A stretch of 64,000 nucleotides of DNA from positions 248,001-312,000 of the forward strand of contig CAXXNS010000009.1 of assembly GCA_963666895.2 (NCBI GenBank), written 5' to 3'. This stretch comes from G963666895 sp963666895. GTDB taxonomy: Bacteria > Desulfobacterota > Desulfovibrionia > Desulfovibrionales > Desulfovibrionaceae. Made by a program: the position numbers and the translations under genes. Shown here piece after piece: positions 8,906 to 16,759 of this stretch (position 1 is the first letter of the stretch; each line of letters opens with the position of its first letter). A model generated the notes under the pieces. The model saw only the letters and a program-made list of their open reading frames with translations, did no database searches and had not been told where the DNA came from.

Positions 8906-9520
8906 TCAGTGGGACTGCCGGGCGAACAGCTCTTCGGCCTGGGCCAGATCCTTGGGCGTGTTCACGTTGAACAGGGAGAGCAGGTCCGGGTCGTGAACAC
9001 GCAGGTCGGCCAGGGGCACGGCGTCCAGGCGAACGGCCTTGAAGAACCGCACGAGCTGATGGCGGCCCTGCTTCAGGGCCGCTTCCACGTGGGGCAGGCA
9101 ATTCCTGGAATAGATGGCGCACAGGGGATAGTGGTACCAGCCGTCGCGGGTGGGGACCACCACGTCCTGGCGGCCCGTGATCCGGCGCTTCAGGGCCTGG
9201 ACCAGATCGGCCTGGAGCAGGGGCGCGTCGCAGGAGGTCACGAACACGTATGGATGCTCGGCCTCGGCCAGGGCGGCGTGCAGCCCGGTCAGGGGGCAGC
9301 GCGCCTTGAACCTGTCCACGGCCACGCGTACGCCCAGGTCCTGGAAGGGCCCGGGCTCCCGCACGGCCAACAGGATTTCGTCAAAGAGCGGGGCCAGCAG
9401 GCTGATGAGCCGGTCCACGATGCGGCCGGAACCGAGCTTGAGAAATGCCTTGTTGGCTCCTCCCATGCGCGTGGCCGCCCCTCCGGCCAGGATCGCCGCC
9501 GAGAATCGTTGTCCGATCAT
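8906..9520 (-). CDS. mobA: Molybdenum cofactor guanylyltransferase
   Basis: A 204-residue nucleotidyltransferase that joins GMP to molybdopterin to make the bis-MGD cofactor in the cytoplasm. The N-terminal signature LAGGAATRMGGANK (residues 11-24) binds GTP, and TSCDAPLL carries the metal-binding aspartate. The ATG overlaps the stop of the upstream molybdopterin-binding gene by four bases (ATGA), so the two are probably translated together. The next gene upstream encodes a bis-MGD-type oxidoreductase, the likely user of the product. Confidence 0.9.
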   Translation of the reverse strand: MIGQRFSAAILAGGAATRMGGANKAFLKLGSGRIVDRLISLLAPLFDEILLAVREPGPFQDLGVRVAVDRFKARCPLTGLHAALAEAEHPYVFVTSCDAPLLQADLVQALKRRITGRQDVVVPTRDGWYHYPLCAIYSRNCLPHVEAALKQGRHQLVRFFKAVRLDAVPLADLRVHDPDLLSLFNVNTPKDLAQAEELFARQSH

Positions 9521-11145
9521 TTTCCAAAGGTGCACTTGGGATAGGTGCATACCCGGCAGGTGAGGCAGAATCCGCCCTCGGCCAGCCGGGCCAGGTCCTT
9601 CCTGGTGATGCGCCGTCCGGCCAGGAGCCGGGGCAGGAGCAGGTCCAGGCTGGTGGTCTTGTAGAACAGGGCGCAGGCGGGCACGCCCAGCACCTGGACC
9701 TGGCCCAGGCGGCCCACCAGGGTCATGGCCCCGGGCAGCACGGGCGCGCCGTAAAGCGCATCGCTCAGGCCCGCGTCCTCGAGACCGGCCCGGGTCACGT
9801 CGTCCGGGTCCACGGACAGCCCGGCCGTGGTCACCACCAGGTCGCAGCCCTTGTCCAGCATGGCCCGCACCGCGTCCGCGATGGCCTGGCGGTCGTCGGG
9901 CACGATGTCCGTGGTCAGGACCTCGCTGCCCAGGGCGTGCAGCTTGCCGGTCATGATGGGGATGAACTTGTCCTCGATCAGGCCCTGGAATACCTCGCTG
10001 CCCGTGACCAGAACGCCCGCCCGGGCCTTGCGCAGGGGAACCACCTTGAGCAGGGGCTCGCCGTTGAGCACGGCCATGGCCCGGCTGTAGTCGGCCCGGG
10101 ACAGGTAGAGCGGGATGGCCCGGCAGCCGCCCAGCTTGCGGCCGCCCTCCACCAGGCTGTCGCCCTGGCGGGTGGCGCACATGACGTTGGGCACCAGGTT
10201 GAAAGCCTCCAGCCGCTCCCGGTCCAGGACCAGCAGGCCGTTGTATTCGGCCGTGAAGTCGATCTTGCCTTCGTGCGGGGTGTCCGGGATGCAGATGCCC
10301 TGGCCGGCCATGCGGCGGGCGAAGGCCAGGGCGGCCTCGTTCTCATGCACCCACTCGCCCTGGGGCGCGTTTTCTTCTTCCACGTACACGCGCTGGCGGC
10401 CCATCTGCTGCAACCGGCACACGTCGCCCACGCCGATGACCTGTCCGGCCTTGAACGCGGCCCCCTTGTTCCTGCCGGGCTGGATGCGGGTCATGTCGTG
10501 GAGCGCGGTCTTGCCCACGGCCTGGTCCACGGGCAGGGCCCGCAGGGGAGGGCAGTCCTGGACGTCCTGTGGCCGCTCCACGCCCACGTAGGGCGCGTCG
10601 CCCTGGCAACCCCGGCAGATGGCCCCGTCCCGCGCGGGATAGGCCTCGTTGCAGATGGGGCAGATGGTGATGGCGCTCATGGACTGTTTGCCCAGGAACC
10701 GATCCGAGATGCGCACCTTGGCCAGGGACAGGATGTTCTCGCCCGTCGCCTCGATCTCCGCGAACAGCCGGGGCGTGTCCTGTTCGGTCTTGGGCTTCTC
10801 CTTGAGAAACCAGGATCGGATCTCCGGGTAGGCGGCCAGCTTGTCCGTATCCACCCAGACCCGCACCCCCTCCCCGGTGTACTTGTCGTACAGGGACAGG
10901 GCGTAGCGCCCCAGGTTGGCCACCTTCATCCAGTTGTTGCCCGTGCTGCACAGGGTCAGCAGCTGCACCGCGTCGGGCAGGCACTTACCGGTCTCCACCA
11001 GGGCCTCGAACAGGGTCCCTTCGGGAATCCGGGCCTTGGCCATCTCCACGATGTAGCCGCCGATGAGCAGGCCCGGGGCCGGGTAGCCGTGGAAGGACGC
11101 GGCCAGATCCTTGAACTCCTGGAAGGTGTACTGCCCGATGTTCAT
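9517..11145 (-). CDS. FmdE / zinc-finger / molybdopterin-binding fusion protein
   Basis: A 542-residue, three-part protein. Residues 1-150 resemble FmdE, a domain linked to molybdenum enzymes, with likely metal ligands H19, C55 and C66. Residues 160-182 are a zinc-finger-like knot (C162, C165, C177, C180). Residues about 355-510 match the MogA/MoeA-type molybdopterin-binding fold (VLVTGSEVFQG, TTAGLSVDPDD). A cysteine-rich tail (CLTCRVCTYPKC) ends the protein. It sits between the oxidoreductase and mobA with short or negative spacing. A role in preparing or inserting molybdenum cofactor for that enzyme is inferred; the exact reaction is not known to me. Confidence 0.78.
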   Translation of the reverse strand: MNIGQYTFQEFKDLAASFHGYPAPGLLIGGYIVEMAKARIPEGTLFEALVETGKCLPDAVQLLTLCSTGNNWMKVANLGRYALSLYDKYTGEGVRVWVDTDKLAAYPEIRSWFLKEKPKTEQDTPRLFAEIEATGENILSLAKVRISDRFLGKQSMSAITICPICNEAYPARDGAICRGCQGDAPYVGVERPQDVQDCPPLRALPVDQAVGKTALHDMTRIQPGRNKGAAFKAGQVIGVGDVCRLQQMGRQRVYVEEENAPQGEWVHENEAALAFARRMAGQGICIPDTPHEGKIDFTAEYNGLLVLDRERLEAFNLVPNVMCATRQGDSLVEGGRKLGGCRAIPLYLSRADYSRAMAVLNGEPLLKVVPLRKARAGVLVTGSEVFQGLIEDKFIPIMTGKLHALGSEVLTTDIVPDDRQAIADAVRAMLDKGCDLVVTTAGLSVDPDDVTRAGLEDAGLSDALYGAPVLPGAMTLVGRLGQVQVLGVPACALFYKTTSLDLLLPRLLAGRRITRKDLARLAEGGFCLTCRVCTYPKCTFGK

Positions 11146-11166
11146 GCGCCGCTCCCTTGGCCCGGA

Positions 11167-13254
11167 TCAGGCCTTGTCGACCCGGACGAAATGCTCCTGC
11201 ATGGCCACGGCCCCGCCCGCCTTGTCGTAGCGCTTGATGCCCTTGGGCATGAGCCTGTTGTCGGCCACGCCCTTGCCCCTGGCCCTGGATTCGCAGGGCA
11301 GGGTATGCCCGAAGCCGTGGATCATGAACACGGCCTCGGGATGGATGAAGTCGGTGACGAACGCCTTGATGGTGCCCTGGTTTCCGTTGGTGCCCACGGT
11401 CACGGGGTCGCCGTCCGCGATGCCCAGGGACTGGGCCACCCCGGCGTTGATCCACAACAGGTTCTCGGACATGCGCTCGGCCAGCCAGGGATTGTTCACG
11501 GTGTGCCCCTGGGTGTGCAGGCCGCAGCGGCCGAAGGTGATGCGGTAGGAGCCTTCGGGCGGCCGCTTGGGCGACACATAGGGCTTGAGGGAGTCCAGGC
11601 CGTCCGCTTTCAGGGCCTCGGACAGGACTTCGATCTTGCCCGAGGGGGTCTTGAAGGCGAAGGAGTCCATGTCGTGGTACAGGGCCTCGTCGGCCAGGGA
11701 GACCATGCCGGTCTCCTCGAAGTCCGCGTTGGACAGGCCCGTGCCCTCCAGCTGGAAGTTCCAGATGTCCTCGATGGACTTGTAGGCCAGCTCCTTGATG
11801 CCCATTTTTGAGGCCAGCCCGGCGTAAATCTCCCATACGGCCTTTGTGTCGTAGACCGGCTTCATGGCCCGGGCCCTGCGGATGAACGAGGGCCGCAGGC
11901 CGTTCTTGGTGGCCAGGATGGAGTCGCGCTCCAGGTAGGGCGACATGGGCAGGACCACGTCCGAGTGCCAGGCCGTGTCCGACCAGGAGAAGGTCACGGA
12001 CACCAGCAGGTCCAGGTTCTCCCACATCTTTTTCAGGTGCTCCGGGTCGGGGTAGGCCATGAGCGGGTCATGGCGCTGGGCGATGTAGGCCTTGATGGGG
12101 TAGGGCTTGCCGGTCTCGATGGCGTCGTAGGCCAGGTTGAGCAGGCCCGGGCCGGAGTCGAAGTGGGTCCGCCCCTCCATCCAGCCCACGCCGTCCACGC
12201 GCTCGGTCTTGGGCTTGGGGAACAGGTCCATGAAGTTCTTGAGGCCCTTGGCGCCCACGTCCTCGGGCTTGTTCATGATGGGCAGGCCGCCCTTGGACCC
12301 GATGGAGCCCAGCAGGGCGTTGATCAGGTAAGCGGTCCTGGAGACGTAGAAAGAGTCGTCGTACCGGGCCGTCATCCAGCCCGGATGCCAGATGACCGAA
12401 GGCGCGGCCTCGGCCAGCTGGCTACAGAAGTCGCGGATCTTTTCGGCCGGAACGCCTGTTTCCTTTTCCGCCCACTTCAGGGTGAAGGGGGCCGTGAACT
12501 CCTTGAGGGCGTCGAAGTCCTTGACGTGCTTGGCCACGAAGTCCTTGTCGTACAGCCCTGCGTTGATGAGCTCGTGGATCACGGCCAGGTTGAAGCCGTA
12601 GTCCGTGCCCGGGCGGAGCATGAAGAAGTTGTCCGCCTTGGTCGCTGTCACCGTGGCCCGCACGTCGATGCAGGTCAGGACGCAGCCGTTGTCGCGGGCG
12701 TCCATGAGGTTGTTCACCTCGGCCACGTTGATGGCCTCGAAGATGTTGCGGGTCTGGAGGATGACGTGCTTGGCGTTCTTCAGGTCGTAGGCCACGCTCT
12801 TGCGGCCGAACCCGAACACGGACAGGGCCGCGTTCTGCACGTTGCGGGCGCAGGCGGAGTCGTGGTTGCAGTAGTTGGGCGTGCCGATGGCCCGCAAAAA
12901 GGCCCGGTAGAAGTCGCGAAACGGGCCGCCCCGGTCCGAGAAGAGCACGGCCTGGTCGCCGTACTGCTTGCGCACCGCGTTCAGTTTGTCGGCCACGTAG
13001 GTCAGGGCCTCGTCCCAGGACACCTGCCGCCACTTGCCCTGGCCGCGTTCACCGTCGCGGATCAGGGGCCCCTGGGGACGCTCGTCGTCCTCGGTCAGGG
13101 CGATGCCTGCCGCGCCCCGGGCGCACAAGGAGCCCTGGATCCCGGAGGCATGGGGGTTGCCCGTGATGAACCGGGCCTTGCCGAATTCCACGTCTACCTG
13201 GATGGGACAGCGCACGGTGCACATGCCGCAGATGCTGTAGACTTTGTCGCTCAT
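11167..13254 (-). CDS. Molybdopterin oxidoreductase, PhsA/PsrA-like, without Tat signal
   Basis: A 695-residue member of the DMSO reductase family. C9, C12, C16 and C44 bind the N-terminal [4Fe-4S] cluster. HDSACARN (C136) lies where the molybdenum ligand is expected, which is cysteine in thiosulfate and polysulfide reductases. The C-terminal dinucleotide-binding domain is complete. Unlike exported relatives, the protein begins directly at the iron-sulfur motif with no Tat leader, so it is predicted to stay in the cytoplasm. AGGAGG precedes the ATG. No membrane anchor gene is nearby; the divergent ferredoxin is the likely electron-transfer partner. The substrate is not certain. Confidence 0.85.
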   Translation of the reverse strand: MSDKVYSICGMCTVRCPIQVDVEFGKARFITGNPHASGIQGSLCARGAAGIALTEDDERPQGPLIRDGERGQGKWRQVSWDEALTYVADKLNAVRKQYGDQAVLFSDRGGPFRDFYRAFLRAIGTPNYCNHDSACARNVQNAALSVFGFGRKSVAYDLKNAKHVILQTRNIFEAINVAEVNNLMDARDNGCVLTCIDVRATVTATKADNFFMLRPGTDYGFNLAVIHELINAGLYDKDFVAKHVKDFDALKEFTAPFTLKWAEKETGVPAEKIRDFCSQLAEAAPSVIWHPGWMTARYDDSFYVSRTAYLINALLGSIGSKGGLPIMNKPEDVGAKGLKNFMDLFPKPKTERVDGVGWMEGRTHFDSGPGLLNLAYDAIETGKPYPIKAYIAQRHDPLMAYPDPEHLKKMWENLDLLVSVTFSWSDTAWHSDVVLPMSPYLERDSILATKNGLRPSFIRRARAMKPVYDTKAVWEIYAGLASKMGIKELAYKSIEDIWNFQLEGTGLSNADFEETGMVSLADEALYHDMDSFAFKTPSGKIEVLSEALKADGLDSLKPYVSPKRPPEGSYRITFGRCGLHTQGHTVNNPWLAERMSENLLWINAGVAQSLGIADGDPVTVGTNGNQGTIKAFVTDFIHPEAVFMIHGFGHTLPCESRARGKGVADNRLMPKGIKRYDKAGGAVAMQEHFVRVDKA

Positions 13255-13381
13255 GACTCCTCCTGGTCGCTGAAACGGCTTCTCCGAGTTCAGTATATAC
13301 CGAATTATTCTCGGGTGCGCGTGATTTTTTCCATTTTCTACCTATCAATGGGGTATGGGCCTGACAAGTCGAAAAAGGCCA

Positions 13382-13397
13382 TGTGAAAATCAGCACA
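13382..13397. promoter_or_regulatory. CRP/FNR-family binding site candidate
   Basis: TGTGA-AAATCA-GCACA differs at one base from the TGTGA-N6-TCACA pattern bound by CRP/FNR-type regulators, including the HcpR group of sulfate reducers. It lies between two divergent redox genes. The assignment rests on motif resemblance only. Confidence 0.4.
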
Positions 13398-13404
13398 ATA
13401 AAAT

Positions 13405-13440
13405 GGCCCTTGAAAATGGAAAATCATGTTTCCAAGGGCC
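13405..13440 (+). repeat. Nested inverted repeat in the divergent gap
   Basis: GGCCCTTG (13405-13412) pairs perfectly with CAAGGGCC (13433-13440). Inside it, TGGAAA (13417-13422) pairs with TTTCCA (13429-13434), sharing bases with the outer arm. No T-run follows, so it is not an ordinary terminator. It may be a protein site or an RNA structure if transcribed. Confidence 0.5.
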
Positions 13441-13476
13441 TCGGCTTGGGAAATTGCGAACAAGGAGCCCAGGATG

Positions 13477-13506
13477 TTGACCAGGCGAAAAAAAAAGTGC
13501 TTATAA
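13477..13506 (+). promoter_or_regulatory. Sigma70-like promoter for the ferredoxin operon
   Basis: TTGACC, an 18-base spacer and TTATAA, preceded by TGC as in extended -10 elements. It ends 59 bases before the ferredoxin ATG. Confidence 0.55.
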
Positions 13507-13565
13507 CGGTTATGTGGGGTGCCGTCCGCACAGAATGGGCGGATAACCAGCCAGGAGGAACGGCC

Positions 13566-14006
13566 ATGACCAAGTTCAAGATCAAGTTCAACAAGAATCG
13601 CTGCATCAGCTGCATGGCCTGCATCGTTCATTGCAAGCAGAAGAATCGTACCCCGGCCGGGCTGTCCCTGAACCGGCTGACCTGTCAGCTGACGGCCGAC
13701 GACGAGGGCCGTCCGGTGATCAAGAACAAGTACATCCCCTGCATCCATTGCCAGAAGTGCGTGGAAGCCTGTCCCACCGGGGCCATGAAGGTGCGGGAGA
13801 AGGACGAGCTGGTCTACATCGACCAGGAGCTGTGTATTGGGTGCGGCGAATGCATCGAGGCCTGTCCTTGGGACGTGCCGGTCATCGACGAGGCGCGCGA
13901 GAAGGCCATCAAGTGCGACTTCTGCATGGACCGCGTGGACGCCGGGCTGGAGCCCGCCTGCGTCACCGGATGTACGGCCAAGGCGTTGACCTTTGTCCGG
14001 CCTTGA
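13566..14006 (+). CDS. Four-cluster [4Fe-4S] ferredoxin, PsrB/DmsB-like electron transfer subunit
   Basis: A 146-residue iron-sulfur protein. Cysteine groups CISCMACIVHC, CIHCQKCVEACP, CIGCGECIEACP and CDFCMDR...C...C can hold four [4Fe-4S] clusters, as in the beta subunits of DMSO, polysulfide and thiosulfate reductases. There is no signal peptide, in keeping with the leaderless catalytic gene across the divergent promoter. AGGAGG lies just before the ATG. It probably passes electrons to or from the molybdenum enzyme, and it is followed by the TauE/SafE exporter. Confidence 0.88.
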   Translation: MTKFKIKFNKNRCISCMACIVHCKQKNRTPAGLSLNRLTCQLTADDEGRPVIKNKYIPCIHCQKCVEACPTGAMKVREKDELVYIDQELCIGCGECIEACPWDVPVIDEAREKAIKCDFCMDRVDAGLEPACVTGCTAKALTFVRP

Positions 14007-14097
14007 GGCCGGCGGAGTCCATATACGTTGGGAAGCAAACAGAGGGAAGAGACATCTTCAACCCCAGCAAGATGCCAAGATGTTAAGGAGGAGAGTC

Positions 14098-15378
14098 GTG
14101 AAACAACGCTATCTCACCGCATTCATGGTCATGGCGCTCTGCCTGGGCCTGGCCGGATCGGCCCTGGCGCAGGACGTCCTGACCGATGCCAAGACCCAGC
14201 TGGAAACGGCCTACAAGGCCCTGGAAAATGATGACCCGTGCGGCCCGGACGGCGCCTTCTGCGTGAAGGATCCGGCCCTGTGCGCGGACAAACCCGAGCT
14301 CTGCGTCGGCGACAACGTGGTGTCCCTGAAGAAGCAGATCGCCGGTGAAAACGGGTACGCCCCGGACGCCGAGCCAGGCTACCTGGGCATCCCCGGCGCT
14401 CCCCAGCTCAAGTGGTGGATGGGCCTGCTGTGGGCCGTGTGGGTTGGCTGGATCTTCTCCACCGTGGGCGCGTTCGGCGGCGTCATGGCCGGCGTGGGGC
14501 ACATCACCATGTTCGGCCTGGGCGACTACGCCAAGGGATTCGGCAAGAACCTGAACGTCAACAAGGTCGTCACCGACTCCATCCGCGTGTCCAACCAGTG
14601 GCTGGTGGGTTGCTCGGCCGCCTTGTCCTCGTTCAACTACTGGCGGGCCGGGCGTCTTGTCCTGCCCCTGGGCATCTCCCTGGCCATCGGCTCGGTGGCC
14701 GGTTCCTGGCTGGTGCCCATCCTGACCGCGGGCAAGATCAGCCTCAAGGCCTACATCGGCTATTTCGGCCTGTTCGTGCTCTTCCTGGGCTGCTACCTGC
14801 TTTGGGAGACCACCCCGGCCGGGCAGAAGAGCAAGAAGGCGGCCAAGGAAGCGGCCAAGGCCTTCCAGGACTCGGTCAAGAAGCAGCAGGCCGGCGAAAA
14901 GGTGGACCTGGCCGCCCAGGGCGTGAAGCTTCAGAAGTTCACCCTGTCCCGCTGCGAGTTCACCTTCTTCGGGGTGGAGTTCCACTTCAACCCCCTGATC
15001 CCCGTGGTGGGCGGCTTCGTCATCGCGGCCCTGGCCTCCTTCCTGGGCGTGGGCGGCGGCTTCATGCTGGTTCCCTTCCTGACCAGCGTGGCCGGACTGC
15101 CCATGTACTTGGTGGCCGGGACCTCGGCCCTGGCAGTGTTCGTGGGCATGGTCAACTCCATCGCCTCCTACATGTTCGCCAAGGGCACCCCGGTGGAATG
15201 GAGCCTGGTGGGCGTCGAGCTGGTGGGCATCGTCATCGGCTCCCTCATCGGCCCCCGGACCTCCAAGTACATCCCGGACATCTGGCTGAAGCGACTCTTC
15301 GTCATCCTGGCCTTCTACGTGGGCATCCGCTATGCGACCAAGGGGTTCCTGGGATACTCCATCCTGCCTCCGGCCTAG
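14098..15378 (+). CDS. TauE/SafE family sulfite/organosulfonate exporter
   Basis: A 426-residue membrane protein. A signal-like segment (residues 1-24) leads to a periplasmic region with four cysteines, then two blocks of membrane helices separated by a charged loop (about 242-275), typical of TauE/SafE exporters. The second block has the GVGGGFMLVPFL motif. The GTG at 14098 is preferred over an ATG at 14080 because AAGGAGGAG lies at 14085-14093. Placed after the ferredoxin, it may export sulfite or another sulfur anion; this is inference from family and context. Confidence 0.85.
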   Translation: MKQRYLTAFMVMALCLGLAGSALAQDVLTDAKTQLETAYKALENDDPCGPDGAFCVKDPALCADKPELCVGDNVVSLKKQIAGENGYAPDAEPGYLGIPGAPQLKWWMGLLWAVWVGWIFSTVGAFGGVMAGVGHITMFGLGDYAKGFGKNLNVNKVVTDSIRVSNQWLVGCSAALSSFNYWRAGRLVLPLGISLAIGSVAGSWLVPILTAGKISLKAYIGYFGLFVLFLGCYLLWETTPAGQKSKKAAKEAAKAFQDSVKKQQAGEKVDLAAQGVKLQKFTLSRCEFTFFGVEFHFNPLIPVVGGFVIAALASFLGVGGGFMLVPFLTSVAGLPMYLVAGTSALAVFVGMVNSIASYMFAKGTPVEWSLVGVELVGIVIGSLIGPRTSKYIPDIWLKRLFVILAFYVGIRYATKGFLGYSILPPA

Positions 15379-15401
15379 GCCGGGCGCGGCAACGCGAACC
15401 A

Positions 15402-15434
15402 GGGGCCGTCCGCTGCCGGGCGGCCCCTTTTCCC
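15402..15434 (+). terminator. Rho-independent terminator after the TauE gene
   Basis: A ten-base GC stem with one mismatch (GGGGCCGTCC/GGGCGGCCCC) is followed by TTTT, 24 bases after the stop. Confidence 0.75.
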
Positions 15435-15491
15435 CCGTCCCTTTACCCCGGGGGCACCATCCCCTAGACTCCAGGTCCACGGAGGACATGC

Positions 15492-16133
15492 ATGGACATC
15501 CTGAGCGGCCTGTACCAAACCCTGGACCCGGTCCTGATCCTGCCCTTCCGGCTGCCTTCGGATCCCCTGGCCGGGTTCGCGGTGGGGCTGTTCTGGGTCT
15601 CCCTGCTGGCCACCATCGTGGGCGAGCTGACCATGTTCGGGGTCTACTGGATCAACCGCAGGCATTTCGCCAGCATGTCCGGGGAAATGGTCTCCCAGCA
15701 CAATCTGTCGCTCAAGGCCCTGGGGGCCAAGGACAAGAAGAGCTGGAAGGCGTGCAACGCCCAGGCCAACGACGCCTTCGGCCGCACCTTCTTCGCGGGC
15801 ATCGCGCTCTTCGCGGCCTCTCTGTGGCCCGCGTTCCTGGTCATGGGCTGGCTCACGTTCCGGTTCAAGGCCGTGGCCTTCGACGTTCCCCTGGCCGGGG
15901 AGGTGGGGGCCACCTTCTTCCTGGTGCCCACCTACGTCATCACCCGCATCCTGTTCCACAAGGCCAAGCCCGTGCTGCCGCTGTTCCGGACCATGCAGCG
16001 CAAGGTCAAGGAGAACGAGGGCCCGGAAAAGCTGATGACCTTCGCGGACATCGTCCAGGTTCCGGATCAGGACTCGGACCAGGATTCGGGGGAAGGGGAA
16101 GGAAAGCCCGTGGAGCCGGGCGAGTCCTCCTAG
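15492..16133 (+). CDS. Membrane protein of unknown function
   Basis: A 213-residue protein I do not recognise. It has three hydrophobic segments at about residues 25-50, 100-120 and 132-152. A basic, alanine-rich stretch (about 55-95) separates the first two, and the tail is acidic and rich in D, E, S and G. GGAGG lies just before the ATG. It follows the TauE terminator and ends by overlapping the convergent gene by four bases. No function is assigned. Confidence 0.6.
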   Translation: MDILSGLYQTLDPVLILPFRLPSDPLAGFAVGLFWVSLLATIVGELTMFGVYWINRRHFASMSGEMVSQHNLSLKALGAKDKKSWKACNAQANDAFGRTFFAGIALFAASLWPAFLVMGWLTFRFKAVAFDVPLAGEVGATFFLVPTYVITRILFHKAKPVLPLFRTMQRKVKENEGPEKLMTFADIVQVPDQDSDQDSGEGEGKPVEPGESS

Positions 16134-16645
16134 GGCGTCGTCTTGGAAAGAAGGGCGTCCAGCAGGGCCTGGCGCTTGTTGGGGCCGAGCACGTAGAGCC
16201 GGACGTCGGTCTCCACGCAGACCACGGGCCCGGGCCGGGCCGCCACCATGACCTCGTTGTCGGGTTTTCCGGCCCGCTCGAAGATTCCGCTCACGTATCC
16301 GCCGAAACGCATGGAGCGCTTGGCTTTGCCCATCTCCAGGACGGTCTCGTCGAACTCGGACTCGAAGACCCGGACGACCGACTCCCAGGGCACGGACGCG
16401 GTGAAGAAGGGCGGCACCTTGAGGTGCAGTCCCTCGTCCAGGACCATGATGCGCGTCCGGGCCGGGTTGGCCCACAGCATGTACCAGTACAGCAGGGACA
16501 TGGGCGCGCCCACCACGACCATGCAGATGCCGGTCCAGGTCAGGCCCGCGCCGAAGGCCCAGGCCGTTCCGGCCGCGGCCAGCACCACCAGCAGGAAGAA
16601 GGCCAGGATCACGGGCCTGGACATGGTCACCTTGAACGACTGCAC
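16130..16645 (-). CDS. Membrane protein with PH-like domain, unknown function
   Basis: A 171-residue protein with two membrane helices (about residues 13-32 and 37-57) followed by a beta-rich soluble domain (IMVLDEGLHLKVPPFFTASVPWESVVRV) that resembles bacterial PH-like domains. The start is GTG at 16645, set by AGGAGG six bases upstream. It converges on and overlaps the stop of the plus-strand membrane protein by four bases. Function is unknown. Confidence 0.6.
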   Translation of the reverse strand: MQSFKVTMSRPVILAFFLLVVLAAAGTAWAFGAGLTWTGICMVVVGAPMSLLYWYMLWANPARTRIMVLDEGLHLKVPPFFTASVPWESVVRVFESEFDETVLEMGKAKRSMRFGGYVSGIFERAGKPDNEVMVAARPGPVVCVETDVRLYVLGPNKRQALLDALLSKTTP

Positions 16646-16759
16646 TGGAAGCCTCCTTTGAAAGCCGCCAGGGAGGCGGCATGGAGTATGTATTCCATAT
16701 CCGCACGGGGGTCAAAAAGACTTCCCACCCCGCGTTGTTTCGTGTCACCATGCAGGGCC

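Larger units (their letters stand above)
13255..13565. promoter_or_regulatory. Divergent regulatory region, oxidoreductase / ferredoxin
   Basis: A 311-base gap, more AT-rich than its surroundings. It holds a CRP/FNR-like palindrome, a nested hairpin and a sigma70-like promoter facing the ferredoxin, listed separately. No conserved reading frame is seen. The ribosome-binding site of the minus-strand oxidoreductase is at its left edge and AGGAGG for the ferredoxin at its right edge. Confidence 0.6.

Noticed and set aside
9445..11811. A long plus-strand open frame opposite the Moco fusion gene and oxidoreductase
   Set aside because: Its product is low-complexity (rich in G, H, Q, A and V) with no domain, while the minus strand encodes clear, conserved proteins. 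It is an artefact of high GC content.
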